In this document: positions 1 to 8,736 of the stretch, in pieces | How the letters are laid out: each line of letters starts with the position of its first letter | Position numbering within the stretch: the stretch's first letter is position 1 | Source: Pilimelia anulata | Lineage (GTDB): Bacteria; Actinomycetota; Actinomycetes; Mycobacteriales; Micromonosporaceae | NCBI RefSeq assembly: GCF_014647895.1 | Contig: NZ_BMQB01000006.1 | Location: 124,001-188,000, forward strand | DNA: 64,000 nt | Reading direction: 5' to 3' | Notes under the pieces: model-generated | The model's database searches: none | The model's input: only the letters and a program-made list of their open reading frames with translations | Told to the model about the DNA's origin: nothing | Position numbers and translations under genes: made by a program

Positions 1-26
1 GCGTGGTCGTGCGACTACGGAAAGTG

Positions 27-1352
27 CTAGATGTAGCGTTCCAGGATCGACGCCTCGGCCAGCCGGGACAGGCCCTCCCGGACGCCGCGGGCCCGGGTCT
101 CGCCCACCCCGTCGACCGCCTGCAGGTCCTCGACCGTCGCGCCGAGCAGGCGTTGCAGGCTGGCGAAGTGCTCGACCAGCCGGTCGATCACCGCGCCGGG
201 CAGCCGGGGTACCTTCGCCAGCAGCCGGAAGCCGCGCGGGCTGACCGCCGCCTCCAGCGCGTCGGTGGCGCCGGGGTAGCCGAGGGCGCGGGCGACCGCG
301 ACCAGGTCGATCAGCTCGGCGGCGTTGAGCAGGTCCAGCTCGACCAGCGCCTCGTCCAGCGTGCGGGCCCGCCGGCCGGCCGGCAGGTAGTCGCGGATGA
401 CCAGGGTGCGGTCGGCGTCCACGCCGGCCATCAGCTCGTCGAGCTGCAGGGCCAGCAGGCGGCCGTCGGTGCCCAGCTCGACCACGTACCCGGCGATCTC
501 GTCGGCGATCCGGCGGACCATCTCCAGCCGCTGCACCACGGCGACCGCGTCCCGGACCGTCACCAGGTCCTCGATCTCCAATGCGGACAGCGTGCCCGAG
601 ACCTCGTCCAGCCGCAGCTTGTACCGCTCCAGCGTGGCGAGCGCCTGGTTGGCCCGGGACAGGATCGCGGCGGAGTCGTCCAGCACGTGCCGCTGGCCGT
701 TGACGTACACGCCGATGATCCGCATCGACTGGCTCACCGAGATCACCGGGTGGCCGGTCTGCTTGGCGACCCGCTCGGCCGTCCGGTGCCGGGTGCCGGA
801 CTCCTCGGACGGGATGGACGAATCGGGCATCAGGTGCACGGCGGCGCGGACGATCCGGGTGCCGTCGCTGGACAGCACCACTGCGCCGTCCATCTTGCAT
901 AGCTCGCGCAGCCGGGTCGCGGAGAACTCGACGTCCAGGGCGAAGCCGCCGGTGCAGATGCTCTCGACCGTCCGGTCGAAGCCGAGGACGACCAGGGCGC
1001 CGGTGCGGCCGCGGAGGATGCGTTCGAGGCCGTCGCGCAGGGCCGTACCGGGGGCCATCAGCGCCAGGGTCGCCCGCAATGGGTCACCCGCACTGGTGCT
1101 GACGTGCTGTGCACCGCTCAACGCGACCCCCCAGGACCGGCTCGCCGCGCCGACGACCGCCGCGCGGCCCGGCCCGGCGTACGCCGGACCGGTGGGCTCG
1201 TGCCGCCGCGCCGGCTCGCCGCGACCGGCCTCCCGCTCGTCCCGGGAACGCCCGTCGCCGGACCGCCCGTCACCGGATGCGCTGTCGCGGTGACGCTCGT
1301 CACCGGAACGGTCATCGCGATGGCGGGCGTCGCGGTCAGTCGGCACCCCCAC
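27..1352 (-). CDS. disA: DNA integrity scanning protein DisA, diadenylate cyclase
   Basis: DisA condenses two ATP into the second messenger c-di-AMP and scans DNA for branched structures. In the 441-residue reading frame the diadenylate cyclase domain covers about residues 100-230, with the DGA motif at 155-157 and the RHR motif at 188-190; a helical linker and C-terminal HhH DNA-binding region ([12 protein letters not shown]) follow. The first about 85 residues are charged low-complexity sequence absent from mycobacterial DisA (about 360 aa), so a later start is possible: TTG at residue 87 or ATG at residue 99 (position 1058). Homology begins at about residue 91 (PLRATL). It lies downstream of radA with an 84 bp gap, the same order as in Mycobacterium, and RadA is known to modulate DisA. 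Identity is certain; the start is not. Confidence 0.95.
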   Translation of the reverse strand: MGVPTDRDARHRDDRSGDERHRDSASGDGRSGDGRSRDEREAGRGEPARRHEPTGPAYAGPGRAAVVGAASRSWGVALSGAQHVSTSAGDPLRATLALMAPGTALRDGLERILRGRTGALVVLGFDRTVESICTGGFALDVEFSATRLRELCKMDGAVVLSSDGTRIVRAAVHLMPDSSIPSEESGTRHRTAERVAKQTGHPVISVSQSMRIIGVYVNGQRHVLDDSAAILSRANQALATLERYKLRLDEVSGTLSALEIEDLVTVRDAVAVVQRLEMVRRIADEIAGYVVELGTDGRLLALQLDELMAGVDADRTLVIRDYLPAGRRARTLDEALVELDLLNAAELIDLVAVARALGYPGATDALEAAVSPRGFRLLAKVPRLPGAVIDRLVEHFASLQRLLGATVEDLQAVDGVGETRARGVREGLSRLAEASILERYI

Positions 1353-1436
1353 AGTCTACGGACTTCCCACCAGCGGTGGCCGGTCCGGGGGATCCGTCGG
1401 ATTCCGTGCATCTTTCGTTCGCGGCAGCGACGTCGA

Positions 1437-2897
1437 TCACTCGGCCGACACCCGGGCGGCCCAGTGCAGCGCGGCCTTCACATCGGCCACCTCGATCACC
1501 CGGAGCCCCTCCGGCGGCGACCCGGTCTCGCCGCCCCCGCAGCCGGGCGGCACCAGCGCCGCGGTGAAGCCCAGCCGGGCCGCCTCGGCCAGCCGGCGGC
1601 CGACCGCCCCGACCCGGCGGACCTCGCCGGTCAGGCCGACCTCGCCGATCGCCACCAGCCGCGGGTCGATGGCCAGGTTGAGGCCGCCGGAGGCCACCGC
1701 GAGCGAGACGGCCAGGTCGGCGGCCGGCTCGACCACCCGCATCCCGCCGACGGTCGCCGCGAACACCTCCCGGTCGTGCAGGGTCAGCTTGCCCGCCCGC
1801 CGCTGGAGCACCGCCAGCACCATCGCCAGCCGGGCGCCGTCCAGGCCCGATACCGTACGGCGGGGCGAGCCGGCCACGGTCGCGCCGATCAGCGCCTGCA
1901 CCTCGGTGACCAGGGCGCGGCGGCCCTCCATCGCCACCGTCACGCAGGTGCCGGGGACGGGCTCGGCGTACCGGGTGAGGAACAGGCCGGACGGGTCCGG
2001 CAGGCCGGTCATCCCGCCCTCGTGCATCTCGAAGCAGCCGACCTCGTCGGCCGGGCCGAACCGGTTCTTCATGCCGCGGACCAGCCGCAGCGCCGAGTGC
2101 CGGTCGCCCTCGAAGTGCAGGACGACGTCGACCAGGTGCTCCAGCACCCGCGGCCCGGCGACGTTGCCGTCCTTGGTCACGTGCCCGACCAGGACCGTGG
2201 CGATGCCGCGCTCCTTGGCGACCGCGACCAGCGCCGCGGTGACCGCCCGGACCTGGGTGACCCCGCCGGCGATCCCGTCGGAGCCGGCCACGGAGAAGGT
2301 CTGCACCGAGTCGACCACCAGCAGGCCGGGGGCGACGGCGTCGAGGTGGCCGAGCAGGGCGCCGAGGTCGTTCTCCGCGGCCAGGTACAGCCGGTCGTCC
2401 AGCGCGCCGATCCGCTCGGCCCGCAGCCGGACCTGGCTCACCGACTCCTCGCCCGAGACGACCAGGGCGGGGGTGCCGGCGTGGCACGCCCACTGCTGGG
2501 CGACGTCCAGCAGCAGGGTGGACTTGCCGACGCCGGGCTCGCCGGCGAGCAGGACCACCGCGCCGGGGACCAGGCCGCCGCCGAGGACCCGGTCCAGCTC
2601 GCCGACGCCGGTGGGCTTGGCCCGGGCCGGGGCGGCGCTGATCGTGGCGATCGGCCGGGCCGGCTCGCTCGGCGCCCGCGCGACGACGGCCTTGCCGGCC
2701 ACCACCGGGCCGGACACCGTGCACTCGACGATCGCGCCCCACTCGTGGCACTCGGGGCACCGGCCGACCCACTTGGGGGGCTGGTGCCCGCACGCGTCGC
2801 ACTCGTACGCCGGGCGCTCCTTCGCGCCCCGCCGCACGCCCTGCCTGACCCCGCTGGCGCCCTGCCTGATCCCGCTGGCCCCGCTCGCTGTCGTCAC
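1437..2897 (-). CDS. radA: DNA repair protein RadA (Sms)
   Basis: RadA is a RecA-like ATPase that promotes branch migration during recombinational repair and partners with DisA. The 486-residue protein shows the full family plan: a four-cysteine zinc finger (C33, C36, C47, C50), a Walker A GEPGVGKST at 119-127, the RadA-specific KNRFG motif at 277-281, and a C-terminal Lon-protease-like domain. The first 27 residues are a Gln/Arg/Gly-rich extension containing two similar short segments. It sits between lpqE (36 bp upstream) and disA, presumably one transcript. Confidence 0.97.
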   Translation of the reverse strand: MTTASGASGIRQGASGVRQGVRRGAKERPAYECDACGHQPPKWVGRCPECHEWGAIVECTVSGPVVAGKAVVARAPSEPARPIATISAAPARAKPTGVGELDRVLGGGLVPGAVVLLAGEPGVGKSTLLLDVAQQWACHAGTPALVVSGEESVSQVRLRAERIGALDDRLYLAAENDLGALLGHLDAVAPGLLVVDSVQTFSVAGSDGIAGGVTQVRAVTAALVAVAKERGIATVLVGHVTKDGNVAGPRVLEHLVDVVLHFEGDRHSALRLVRGMKNRFGPADEVGCFEMHEGGMTGLPDPSGLFLTRYAEPVPGTCVTVAMEGRRALVTEVQALIGATVAGSPRRTVSGLDGARLAMVLAVLQRRAGKLTLHDREVFAATVGGMRVVEPAADLAVSLAVASGGLNLAIDPRLVAIGEVGLTGEVRRVGAVGRRLAEAARLGFTAALVPPGCGGGETGSPPEGLRVIEVADVKAALHWAARVSAE

Positions 2898-2933
2898 TCC
2901 GGCACCATAGACAGCACCGCCGACAAACCGCGG

Positions 2934-3737
2934 TCAGTGGCCGCCCGACTCCCCGCCGTGGTCGGCGGTGGCCCGCGGCAGCGGGGTCAGCGGCGAGCCG
3001 ACCGGCGCCACGACCGGCAGCACGGTGCCGTTGCTGAAGGTGAACCGCAGCGGCACCGACATGCCGGCCTTCAGCGGCGCGGCCAGGCCGGTGATGGACA
3101 GGTACTGGCCCTGGGCCGCCCCGAGGTTGAGGAAGCCCCAGGCCGGGAGGTCGATGGTGGCGCCGCCGCCGGTGCCGCCGGGCCGGGCGCTCGGGCTGGC
3201 GCCGGGGGCGACCGCCGTCGCCGAGGGCGCGCCGGGGCCCACCGCGGTCGCCGACGGGGCACCGGTCGGGGCCGCGCGGCCGCCGGCCGTGCCGCCGTGG
3301 CCGGCGCCGCCGGCGGGGGTGCTGCCGTGGGCGCCGGGCTCGGCCGAGCCGTGCGCGTCGGGGGTGGCGGCCGGGGCCGTCGCGACCGTGCCGCGGACCA
3401 GCTCGACGCCGCCGGCGCCGATCACCTGCGCGGCCGGGTCGGCCGCGGCGCTGTCGACGGACACCTTGACGGTCACCGCCTCGGGGGTGTCGTTGAACAC
3501 GCTCACCGCCAGCGGCGCCGCCCCGCCCGCGGGGTAGCCGGCGAGGGTGCCGTACAGCACCAGGGCGTCCCGGACCGACAGCTCGCCGTCGCCGACGGTG
3601 ACGGCGGCGCCCCCGCCGCCGACCGCGGGCTTCTTCCGCGCGGTCTCGGTGACCTGGCCGGCGGAGCAGCCGGTGAGCGCCAGCGTGGCGACACCGGCGA
3701 GCAGGCCGGCGGCCCGGCGGTGGGTCGAGCGCGTCAC
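2934..3737 (-). CDS. lpqE: LpqE-like lipoprotein
   Basis: This is a secreted, lipid-anchored protein. The signal peptide ends in the lipobox LTGC, with the acylated Cys at residue 24, and the following CSAGQVTETARKKPAV closely resembles the mature start of mycobacterial LpqE. The 267-residue protein has an LpqE-type beta-rich domain split by a Gly/Ala/Pro/His-rich insertion at about residues 120-190 that contains near-repeats of GAPSATAV; mycobacterial LpqE is about 180 aa and lacks this. Position next to radA-disA is the same as in Mycobacterium (lpqE-radA-disA), which supports the call. The molecular function of LpqE is not established. Confidence 0.8.
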   Translation of the reverse strand: MTRSTHRRAAGLLAGVATLALTGCSAGQVTETARKKPAVGGGGAAVTVGDGELSVRDALVLYGTLAGYPAGGAAPLAVSVFNDTPEAVTVKVSVDSAAADPAAQVIGAGGVELVRGTVATAPAATPDAHGSAEPGAHGSTPAGGAGHGGTAGGRAAPTGAPSATAVGPGAPSATAVAPGASPSARPGGTGGGATIDLPAWGFLNLGAAQGQYLSITGLAAPLKAGMSVPLRFTFSNGTVLPVVAPVGSPLTPLPRATADHGGESGGH

Positions 3738-3850
3738 TGGGTCCTCCGCGTCACTGGATCCTCCTCGGAGCGCGTCCGCGGCGGGCTGTGCGGCCGGCGG
3801 TTGCGCCGCCGCTCAGCCTAGTTGGCCGCGCGCCGCCGCGAGCGCGGACC

Positions 3851-4771
3851 CTAAGGGAGTCCGTGCGCGCCGCTGACCAGCAGCGCGACGTCCAGGACCG
3901 CGACGGCCATGACCGCCCGGAAGATGTACCCCGGCCGCCGGCCGGCCCGCTGCGCCCGCCGGTCGGCCAGGCCGCCGGCCAGCAGCGCGGCGGGGGCCGC
4001 CGCGAGCGCCGCCCAGCCCCACCACGCCGGCGGGCCCGGCGGGCCGAGGGCGAGGGTGCCGGTGGCGGTGGCGACCAGCAGCGCGCCGGCCAGCCGGGAG
4101 CCGGCCGGGCCGAGCCGCTGGGGGAGGCCGCGGACGCCGGTCCGGGCGTCGTCGGCCAGGTCGGGCAGGGCGTTGGCGAAGTGGCCGCCCGCGCCGAGCA
4201 GGGCCCCGGCGGCGACCAGCCAGGCCGGCGGGCGGACGCCGCCGGCGAGCAGCACGAACGCCGGCAGGGCGCCGAACGAGAACGCGTACGGCAGTACGGA
4301 GGCGGGGGTGCGCTTGAGTGGCCAGTCGTACAGCAGCGCGCTGGCCAGCGCGGCGATCAGCACCAGCCCGGACCGCAGGCCGGTGGCGAGCGCCAGCCCG
4401 GCGCAGGCCAGCGCCGCGGCGGCCCCGGCGAGCGCCACGGCGCGCCGGCTCAGCCGGCCCGCGGCGACGGGCTTGTCGGCCCGCCCGGCGGCGGCGTCGC
4501 GGTCGGCGTCCAGCGCGTCGTTGACCCAGCCGACGGCGAGCTGGCTGGCCAGGACGGCGGCGCAGACCAGCGCCAGGGAGCCGGGCGGGTGCCCGCCGCC
4601 GTACGCCAGCAGGCCGGTGAGCGCGGTAACGGCGACGGCGGGTTCGGGGTGGCCGGCGCGCAGGAACGCCCACCCGCGGCGCGTGGGACCCCCGCCGGGC
4701 CGGGGCGCGGGGGCGGCCGGCCGGTCGCCCGCGGGCACGGGGGCACCCCGCCCGCTCGCCGGCCGTGACAT
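3851..4771 (-). CDS. UbiA-family prenyltransferase
   Basis: This 306-residue polytopic membrane protein belongs to the UbiA superfamily, which transfers an isoprenyl chain from its diphosphate to an aromatic or quinone-like acceptor. The first aspartate-rich motif is NDALDADRD at residues 84-92; the second is DLADDARTG at 204-212; about eight hydrophobic helices surround them. The ATG at 4769-4771 was chosen because homology begins shortly after and longer extensions run into the divergent gene. It is divergent, with only 76 bp between, from a methyltransferase/flavoprotein/type III PKS operon, so a meroterpenoid or prenylated alkyl-quinol product is likely. The acceptor and prenyl length cannot be read from sequence. 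Confidence 0.85.
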   Translation of the reverse strand: MSRPASGRGAPVPAGDRPAAPAPRPGGGPTRRGWAFLRAGHPEPAVAVTALTGLLAYGGGHPPGSLALVCAAVLASQLAVGWVNDALDADRDAAAGRADKPVAAGRLSRRAVALAGAAAALACAGLALATGLRSGLVLIAALASALLYDWPLKRTPASVLPYAFSFGALPAFVLLAGGVRPPAWLVAAGALLGAGGHFANALPDLADDARTGVRGLPQRLGPAGSRLAGALLVATATGTLALGPPGPPAWWGWAALAAAPAALLAGGLADRRAQRAGRRPGYIFRAVMAVAVLDVALLVSGAHGLP

Positions 4772-4847
4772 GCCGGCCACAGTAGACCCCTGCCCGCCCG
4801 TCCGCCAGCCCTGGTTTGCCGGCCGCAATCGTGCCAGGCTGGCTCCC

Positions 4848-5723
4848 ATGCGGACGGTCGGCGGGGCGCGGATGTGGCGGGCCGCCGTCGGCGCGACGCG
4901 CCGGGCCGCGCTGCCCCGCGCGGGCCGCGGCGCGACCCCGCGCGACCCGGCCGCGACGCCGCGACCCGGCCCGGCCGCGGCGCGCGCCGGCCGCGATCCC
5001 TGCCGCGACCTCCCGCGCAACGACCCGCGCCAGTACGACGCGCTCGCCGACCAGTGGGGGCGGCCCGGCGGGGCGTTCGCGGTACTGCGCTGGCTGGCCG
5101 CCGCCCGGGCCGCGCTGATCCCCGCCGCCCGCCGGCCGGGCGCGCTGCTGCTCGACCTCGGCTGCGGCGGCGGGCTGCTGGCCCCGTACGTCGCCGGGCT
5201 CGGGTACCGGCACGTCGGCGTGGATGTGACGGCCTCGGCGCTGCGGTACGCCGCCGGCCGGGGCGTGCGGCCGGTGCTGGCCGACGCGACCGCGCTGCCG
5301 GTGGCCGACGGCGTCGCCGAGGTGGTGGTGGCCGGCGAGCTGTTCGAGCACGTCGCGGACCTGCCGGCGGCGGTGGCGGAGGCGTGCCGGGTCCTCGCGC
5401 CCGGCGGGGTGCTGGTGCTGGACACGCTCAACGACACCCGGCTGAGCCGCTGGCTGACGATCACGGTGGCCGAGCGGCTGCCGCGGGTACCGGTCGGCCT
5501 GCACGACCCGGCCCGGTACGTGGACCCGGCCCGGCTCGGCGCGCTGTGCGCCCGGCACGGCGTGCGGCTGCGGGTGCGCGGCGCCCGGCCGACCGTGCTG
5601 CCGACGCTGCGCTGGCTGGTCAGCGGCGACGACCGGGGGCGGATCGTGCCGATCCGGTCGACGGCGGTGCTGTACCAGGGCCTCGGCGTCCGCGCGGCCG
5701 GGCGGACGGCGCCCGATGGCTGA
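4848..5723 (+). CDS. Class I SAM-dependent methyltransferase of the type III PKS cluster
   Basis: A UbiG/UbiE-like Rossmann methyltransferase of 291 residues. Motif I DLGCGGG is at residues 103-109, the acidic strand-2 end follows (GVDVT), and the post-core region (VAGELFEHV, RVLAPGGVLVLDTLND) is typical of quinone and small-phenol O- or C-methyltransferases. The first about 45 residues are Arg/Ala/Pro-rich and may not be translated; an internal start before LPRNDPRQYDALADQW is possible. It overlaps the next gene by 8 bp, and in this cluster it probably methylates the polyketide-derived ring. Confidence 0.82.
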   Translation: MRTVGGARMWRAAVGATRRAALPRAGRGATPRDPAATPRPGPAAARAGRDPCRDLPRNDPRQYDALADQWGRPGGAFAVLRWLAAARAALIPAARRPGALLLDLGCGGGLLAPYVAGLGYRHVGVDVTASALRYAAGRGVRPVLADATALPVADGVAEVVVAGELFEHVADLPAAVAEACRVLAPGGVLVLDTLNDTRLSRWLTITVAERLPRVPVGLHDPARYVDPARLGALCARHGVRLRVRGARPTVLPTLRWLVSGDDRGRIVPIRSTAVLYQGLGVRAAGRTAPDG

Positions 5724-6864
5724 CCCGGTGGCCGCGGCGGCCCGGCTGGCGCCGCGCTTCGCCGCCCGCGCGCCCGCGCACGACGCGGCCGGCTCGTTCC
5801 CCGCGGCGGACTTCGCCGACCTGCGCGACGCGGGCCTGTTCGGGCTGATGGTGCCGGCCCGGCTGGGCGGCGGCGGGGCGGGCTTCGGCACGTACGTCGA
5901 GGTCGCGTACGAGCTGGCCCGGGGCAGCGGCGCGACCGCGCTGGTGTTCAACATGCACGCCTCGGTCACCGGGGCGCTGGCCGCGGTCACCGACGACGTC
6001 GCCCTCGACCTCGGCGTACCGGACGCGGCGCTGGCCGCCCGGGACGCGGCGCTGGCCGGCGCCGCCGGGGGCGCCTGGTACGCGGTGGCGATGAGCGAGC
6101 ACGGCGTGGGCTCGCGGCTGTCCCGGCTGGCCACGGCGTACGAGCGGGTCGGCGACGGGTACCGGATCACCGGCCGCAAGACGTTCTGCTCGGGCGCCGG
6201 CCACGCCGACGCGTACCTGGTCGCGGCCCGGTCCGGCGACCGGGTCTCGCAGTTCCTCGTGCCCGCGGGCACGCCGGGCCTGGCGGTCGAGCCGACCTGG
6301 GACGCGCTCGGCATGCGGGCCACCTGCTCGCACGACCTGACCGTCGACGTGACCGTCGGCCCGGCCGCCCTGCTCGGCGGCGTGGAGGGCCTGGCGCTGG
6401 CGGTGGCGGCGCTGATGCCGCACTGGATGGTGGCGAGCTACGCCGCGGTGTACGTCGGGGTGGCCAGGGCCGCGGTGGACGCGGCCGCGGCGCACGCCCG
6501 CGAGCGCGGCCACGCCGACCTGCCGGCGCTGCGCGCGCGGCTGGGCCGGGCGGACGCCGCGGTGGCGGCGGCGCTGGCGGTGGTCCGGGAGGCGGCCCGC
6601 CTGGTGGACGCCGCCCCGGACGCCGCCGCGACCCGGGCCGCGGTGTGGCGGGCGAAGCTGCTCGCCGGCGACACCGCCGCCGAGGTGGCCGCGTCGATGC
6701 TGGCCGCGGCCGGCACGTCGGCGACCCGGCGCGGGCACCCCCTGGAGCGGCTGTACCGGGACGCCCGCTGCGGCGCCCTCCAGCCGCCGACTTCCGACGT
6801 CTGCGCCGACTGGCTCGGCGCGGCGGCGCTCGGCGCCGACCCGGACGGGCCGGGGCGCTGGTGA
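5716..6864 (+). CDS. Acyl-CoA dehydrogenase-like flavoprotein
   Basis: This 382-residue protein has the acyl-CoA dehydrogenase fold order: an N-terminal helical domain (about 1-110), a beta-barrel middle domain with the flavin-contacting segment MSEHGVGSRLSRLATAYERV near residues 118-137, and a C-terminal four-helix domain. The family includes FAD dehydrogenases and flavin monooxygenases that hydroxylate aromatic rings. It lies between the methyltransferase (8 bp overlap) and the type III PKS (GTGA overlap), so ring hydroxylation or chain desaturation of the polyketide is the likely role; the sequence alone does not decide between them. Confidence 0.78.
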   Translation: MADPVAAAARLAPRFAARAPAHDAAGSFPAADFADLRDAGLFGLMVPARLGGGGAGFGTYVEVAYELARGSGATALVFNMHASVTGALAAVTDDVALDLGVPDAALAARDAALAGAAGGAWYAVAMSEHGVGSRLSRLATAYERVGDGYRITGRKTFCSGAGHADAYLVAARSGDRVSQFLVPAGTPGLAVEPTWDALGMRATCSHDLTVDVTVGPAALLGGVEGLALAVAALMPHWMVASYAAVYVGVARAAVDAAAAHARERGHADLPALRARLGRADAAVAAALAVVREAARLVDAAPDAAATRAAVWRAKLLAGDTAAEVAASMLAAAGTSATRRGHPLERLYRDARCGALQPPTSDVCADWLGAAALGADPDGPGRW

Positions 6865-7943
6865 CCGGCGCCCGGATCGCCGGGGTGGGGGTGGCGCTGC
6901 CGCCGGCGACCCGGCAGGACGCGCTCTGGTCGGGCTTCTTCGCCGACCACTACGCCGGGGCGGCGCAGCCGCTGGCCGAGCGGATCTTCGCCAACGCCGG
7001 GGTGACCACCCGGCAGGCCGTGGTCAGCCCGCTGGTCGAGGACGTCACCGCCTGGTCGACGGCCCGCCGGATGGGCCGGTACGCGGCCGAGGTGGTCCCG
7101 CTCGGCGCGACCGCGGTGACCCGGGCGCTGGCCGCGGCGGGGCTCGCCGCCGCCGACGTGGGCCTGCTGGTGGTCTGCTCCTGCACCGGGTACGCCACGC
7201 CCGGCCTGGACATCCTGCTGGCCCACCAGCTCGGCATGGCGACGACGACGCAGCGGCTGTTCGTCGGGCACATGGGCTGCTACGCGGCCCTGCCGGGCCT
7301 GGGTACGGCCGCCGACTTCGTCCGCGCCCGCGGCCGCCCGGCGGTCCTGCTCTGCGCGGAGCTGACCAGCCTGCACGCCCAGCCGTCGACCCGGGACGCC
7401 CAGCAGATCGTGGCGCACGCGCTGTTCTCCGACGCCGCCGCGGCCGCCGTGCTGGTGCCGGGCGCCGGGCCGGGGTACCGCGTCCGGGATGTGGTGTCGG
7501 TCACGGACACCTCCACCGCGGACCTGATGACGTGGACCGTCACCGATCTGGGCTTCCGGATGGGCCTGTCACCGAAGGTGCCGGACATCCTCGCCGTGCA
7601 CGTGGCGGACCTCGTGGCCGACCTGCTGGCCCGGTACGGGCTGACGGCCGCCGATGTCGACGGCTGGGCCGTCCATCCGGGTGGTCCCCGCATCCTCCGA
7701 GTGGTGGAGGCGGAGCTGGGCCTCGGGCCGGCGGCGCTGACGGCCTCGCGCGGCGTCCTGGCGGCGCACGGCAACTGCTCGTCGCCGACGGTGCTGCTGA
7801 TCCTCGACGCGCTGACCAGGCAGCCCGCCCCGCCGCGGTGGGTGCTGCTGCTCGCGTTCGGTCCGGGCCTCACGCTGTACGCGGCGCTGCTCTCGGCCGC
7901 CGGCGGCGGCCCGCTCGGGCGGCCCGGCCCGCCGATCGGGTGA
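6861..7943 (+). CDS. Type III polyketide synthase (chalcone/stilbene synthase family)
   Basis: A 360-residue thiolase-fold enzyme that elongates an acyl-CoA starter with malonyl-type extenders and cyclises the chain to a resorcinol, pyrone or quinol precursor. The catalytic triad is visible: Cys140 in GHMGCYAALPG, His272 in VHPGGPRIL, Asn305 in HGNCSS. The GTG start at 6861 overlaps the stop of the upstream flavoprotein gene (GTGA). It is last in the operon. The mix of type III PKS, methyltransferase, flavoprotein and UbiA prenyltransferase resembles, from memory, actinomycete clusters for alkyl-O-dihydrogeranyl-methoxyhydroquinones. Confidence 0.93.
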   Translation: MTGARIAGVGVALPPATRQDALWSGFFADHYAGAAQPLAERIFANAGVTTRQAVVSPLVEDVTAWSTARRMGRYAAEVVPLGATAVTRALAAAGLAAADVGLLVVCSCTGYATPGLDILLAHQLGMATTTQRLFVGHMGCYAALPGLGTAADFVRARGRPAVLLCAELTSLHAQPSTRDAQQIVAHALFSDAAAAAVLVPGAGPGYRVRDVVSVTDTSTADLMTWTVTDLGFRMGLSPKVPDILAVHVADLVADLLARYGLTAADVDGWAVHPGGPRILRVVEAELGLGPAALTASRGVLAAHGNCSSPTVLLILDALTRQPAPPRWVLLLAFGPGLTLYAALLSAAGGGPLGRPGPPIG

Positions 7944-7987
7944 TCGGGAGGAAGGGTGCGGCAACCGCGTACCGGACATCAGGTCGT

Positions 7988-8007
7988 TTCCACTCCGCAT
8001 AGTGGAA
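7988..8007. repeat. Inverted repeat after the type III PKS
   Basis: TTCCACT and AGTGGAA form 7 bp arms around a 6 nt loop 44 bp past the PKS stop. It could end the PKS transcript or act as an operator in the 270 bp carD upstream region, which is clearly richer in A and T than its surroundings. I cannot place a carD promoter with confidence. Confidence 0.4.
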
Positions 8008-8213
8008 TTTCCGGCGGGTCAGCCATATACCCCGGTAAACAGTTGCCGTGATGAATTCGTTACGCTGGGTTACGAAAGTGGCCCGGGAGTCTCTTGTCAA
8101 GCGGTAGCAATGCGCCTCACATGTGCTCTGAGCTGCATATACGACCACTGCCGCAGGGGGACACCCGTCTCGGAGCGTGTTACCCTGGACACAGCGAAAG
8201 GGGTTTCGAACCT

Positions 8214-8699
8214 ATGGTTTTCAGTGTCGGCGAGACCGTTGTTTACCCCCACCACGGGGCCGCACTCATCGAGGCAATCGAGACCCGGGTCATCAAGGGC
8301 GAGGAGAAGCAGTACCTCGTCCTCAGGGTCGCGCAAGGTGACCTGACGGTCCGGGTTCCCGCGGAGAACGCCGAGATCGTGGGCGTGCGCGAAGTGGTGG
8401 GCGAGGAGGGCCTGAGCAAGGTCTTCGATGTTCTGCGCGCCCCGCACACCGAGGAGCCGACCAACTGGTCGCGTCGCTACAAGGCGAACCTCGAGAAGCT
8501 GGCGTCGGGCAACCCGCTCAAGGTCGCCGAGGTCGTCCGCGACCTGTGGCGCCGGGAGCGCGAGCGCGGCCTGTCCGCGGGGGAGAAGCGGATGCTCGCC
8601 AAGGCCCGCGACATCCTGGTCGGCGAGGTCGCCCTCGCCGAGAAGAGCAGCAAGGACGAGGCGGAGATCCTGCTGGACAAGGTGCTCACCGAGGCCTGA
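8214..8699 (+). CDS. carD: RNA polymerase-binding transcription factor CarD
   Basis: CarD binds the RNA polymerase beta subunit through its N-terminal Tudor-like domain and stabilises open complexes at rRNA and housekeeping promoters. The 161-residue protein starts [23 protein letters not shown] and ends in the helical DNA-binding domain ([37 protein letters not shown]), nearly identical to mycobacterial CarD in length and motif order. The ATG at 8214 is preceded by an A/G-rich ribosome site (gaaagg). It heads a cluster with ispD 37 bp downstream and ispF, as in Mycobacterium. Confidence 0.97.
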   Translation: MVFSVGETVVYPHHGAALIEAIETRVIKGEEKQYLVLRVAQGDLTVRVPAENAEIVGVREVVGEEGLSKVFDVLRAPHTEEPTNWSRRYKANLEKLASGNPLKVAEVVRDLWRRERERGLSAGEKRMLAKARDILVGEVALAEKSSKDEAEILLDKVLTEA

Positions 8700-8736
8700 G
8701 CCCCTTCGCCGCACGCATAGCAAACGGGACCGCGAC

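Noticed and set aside
1104..3821. Long open frames antisense to disA, radA and lpqE
   Set aside because: They are GC-bias shadows: Arg/Gly/Pro-rich, without motifs, opposite well-supported genes.
8094..8200. carD promoter with TTGTCA at 8094
   Set aside because: No acceptable -10 hexamer at 16-19 bp; I cannot support a specific promoter.
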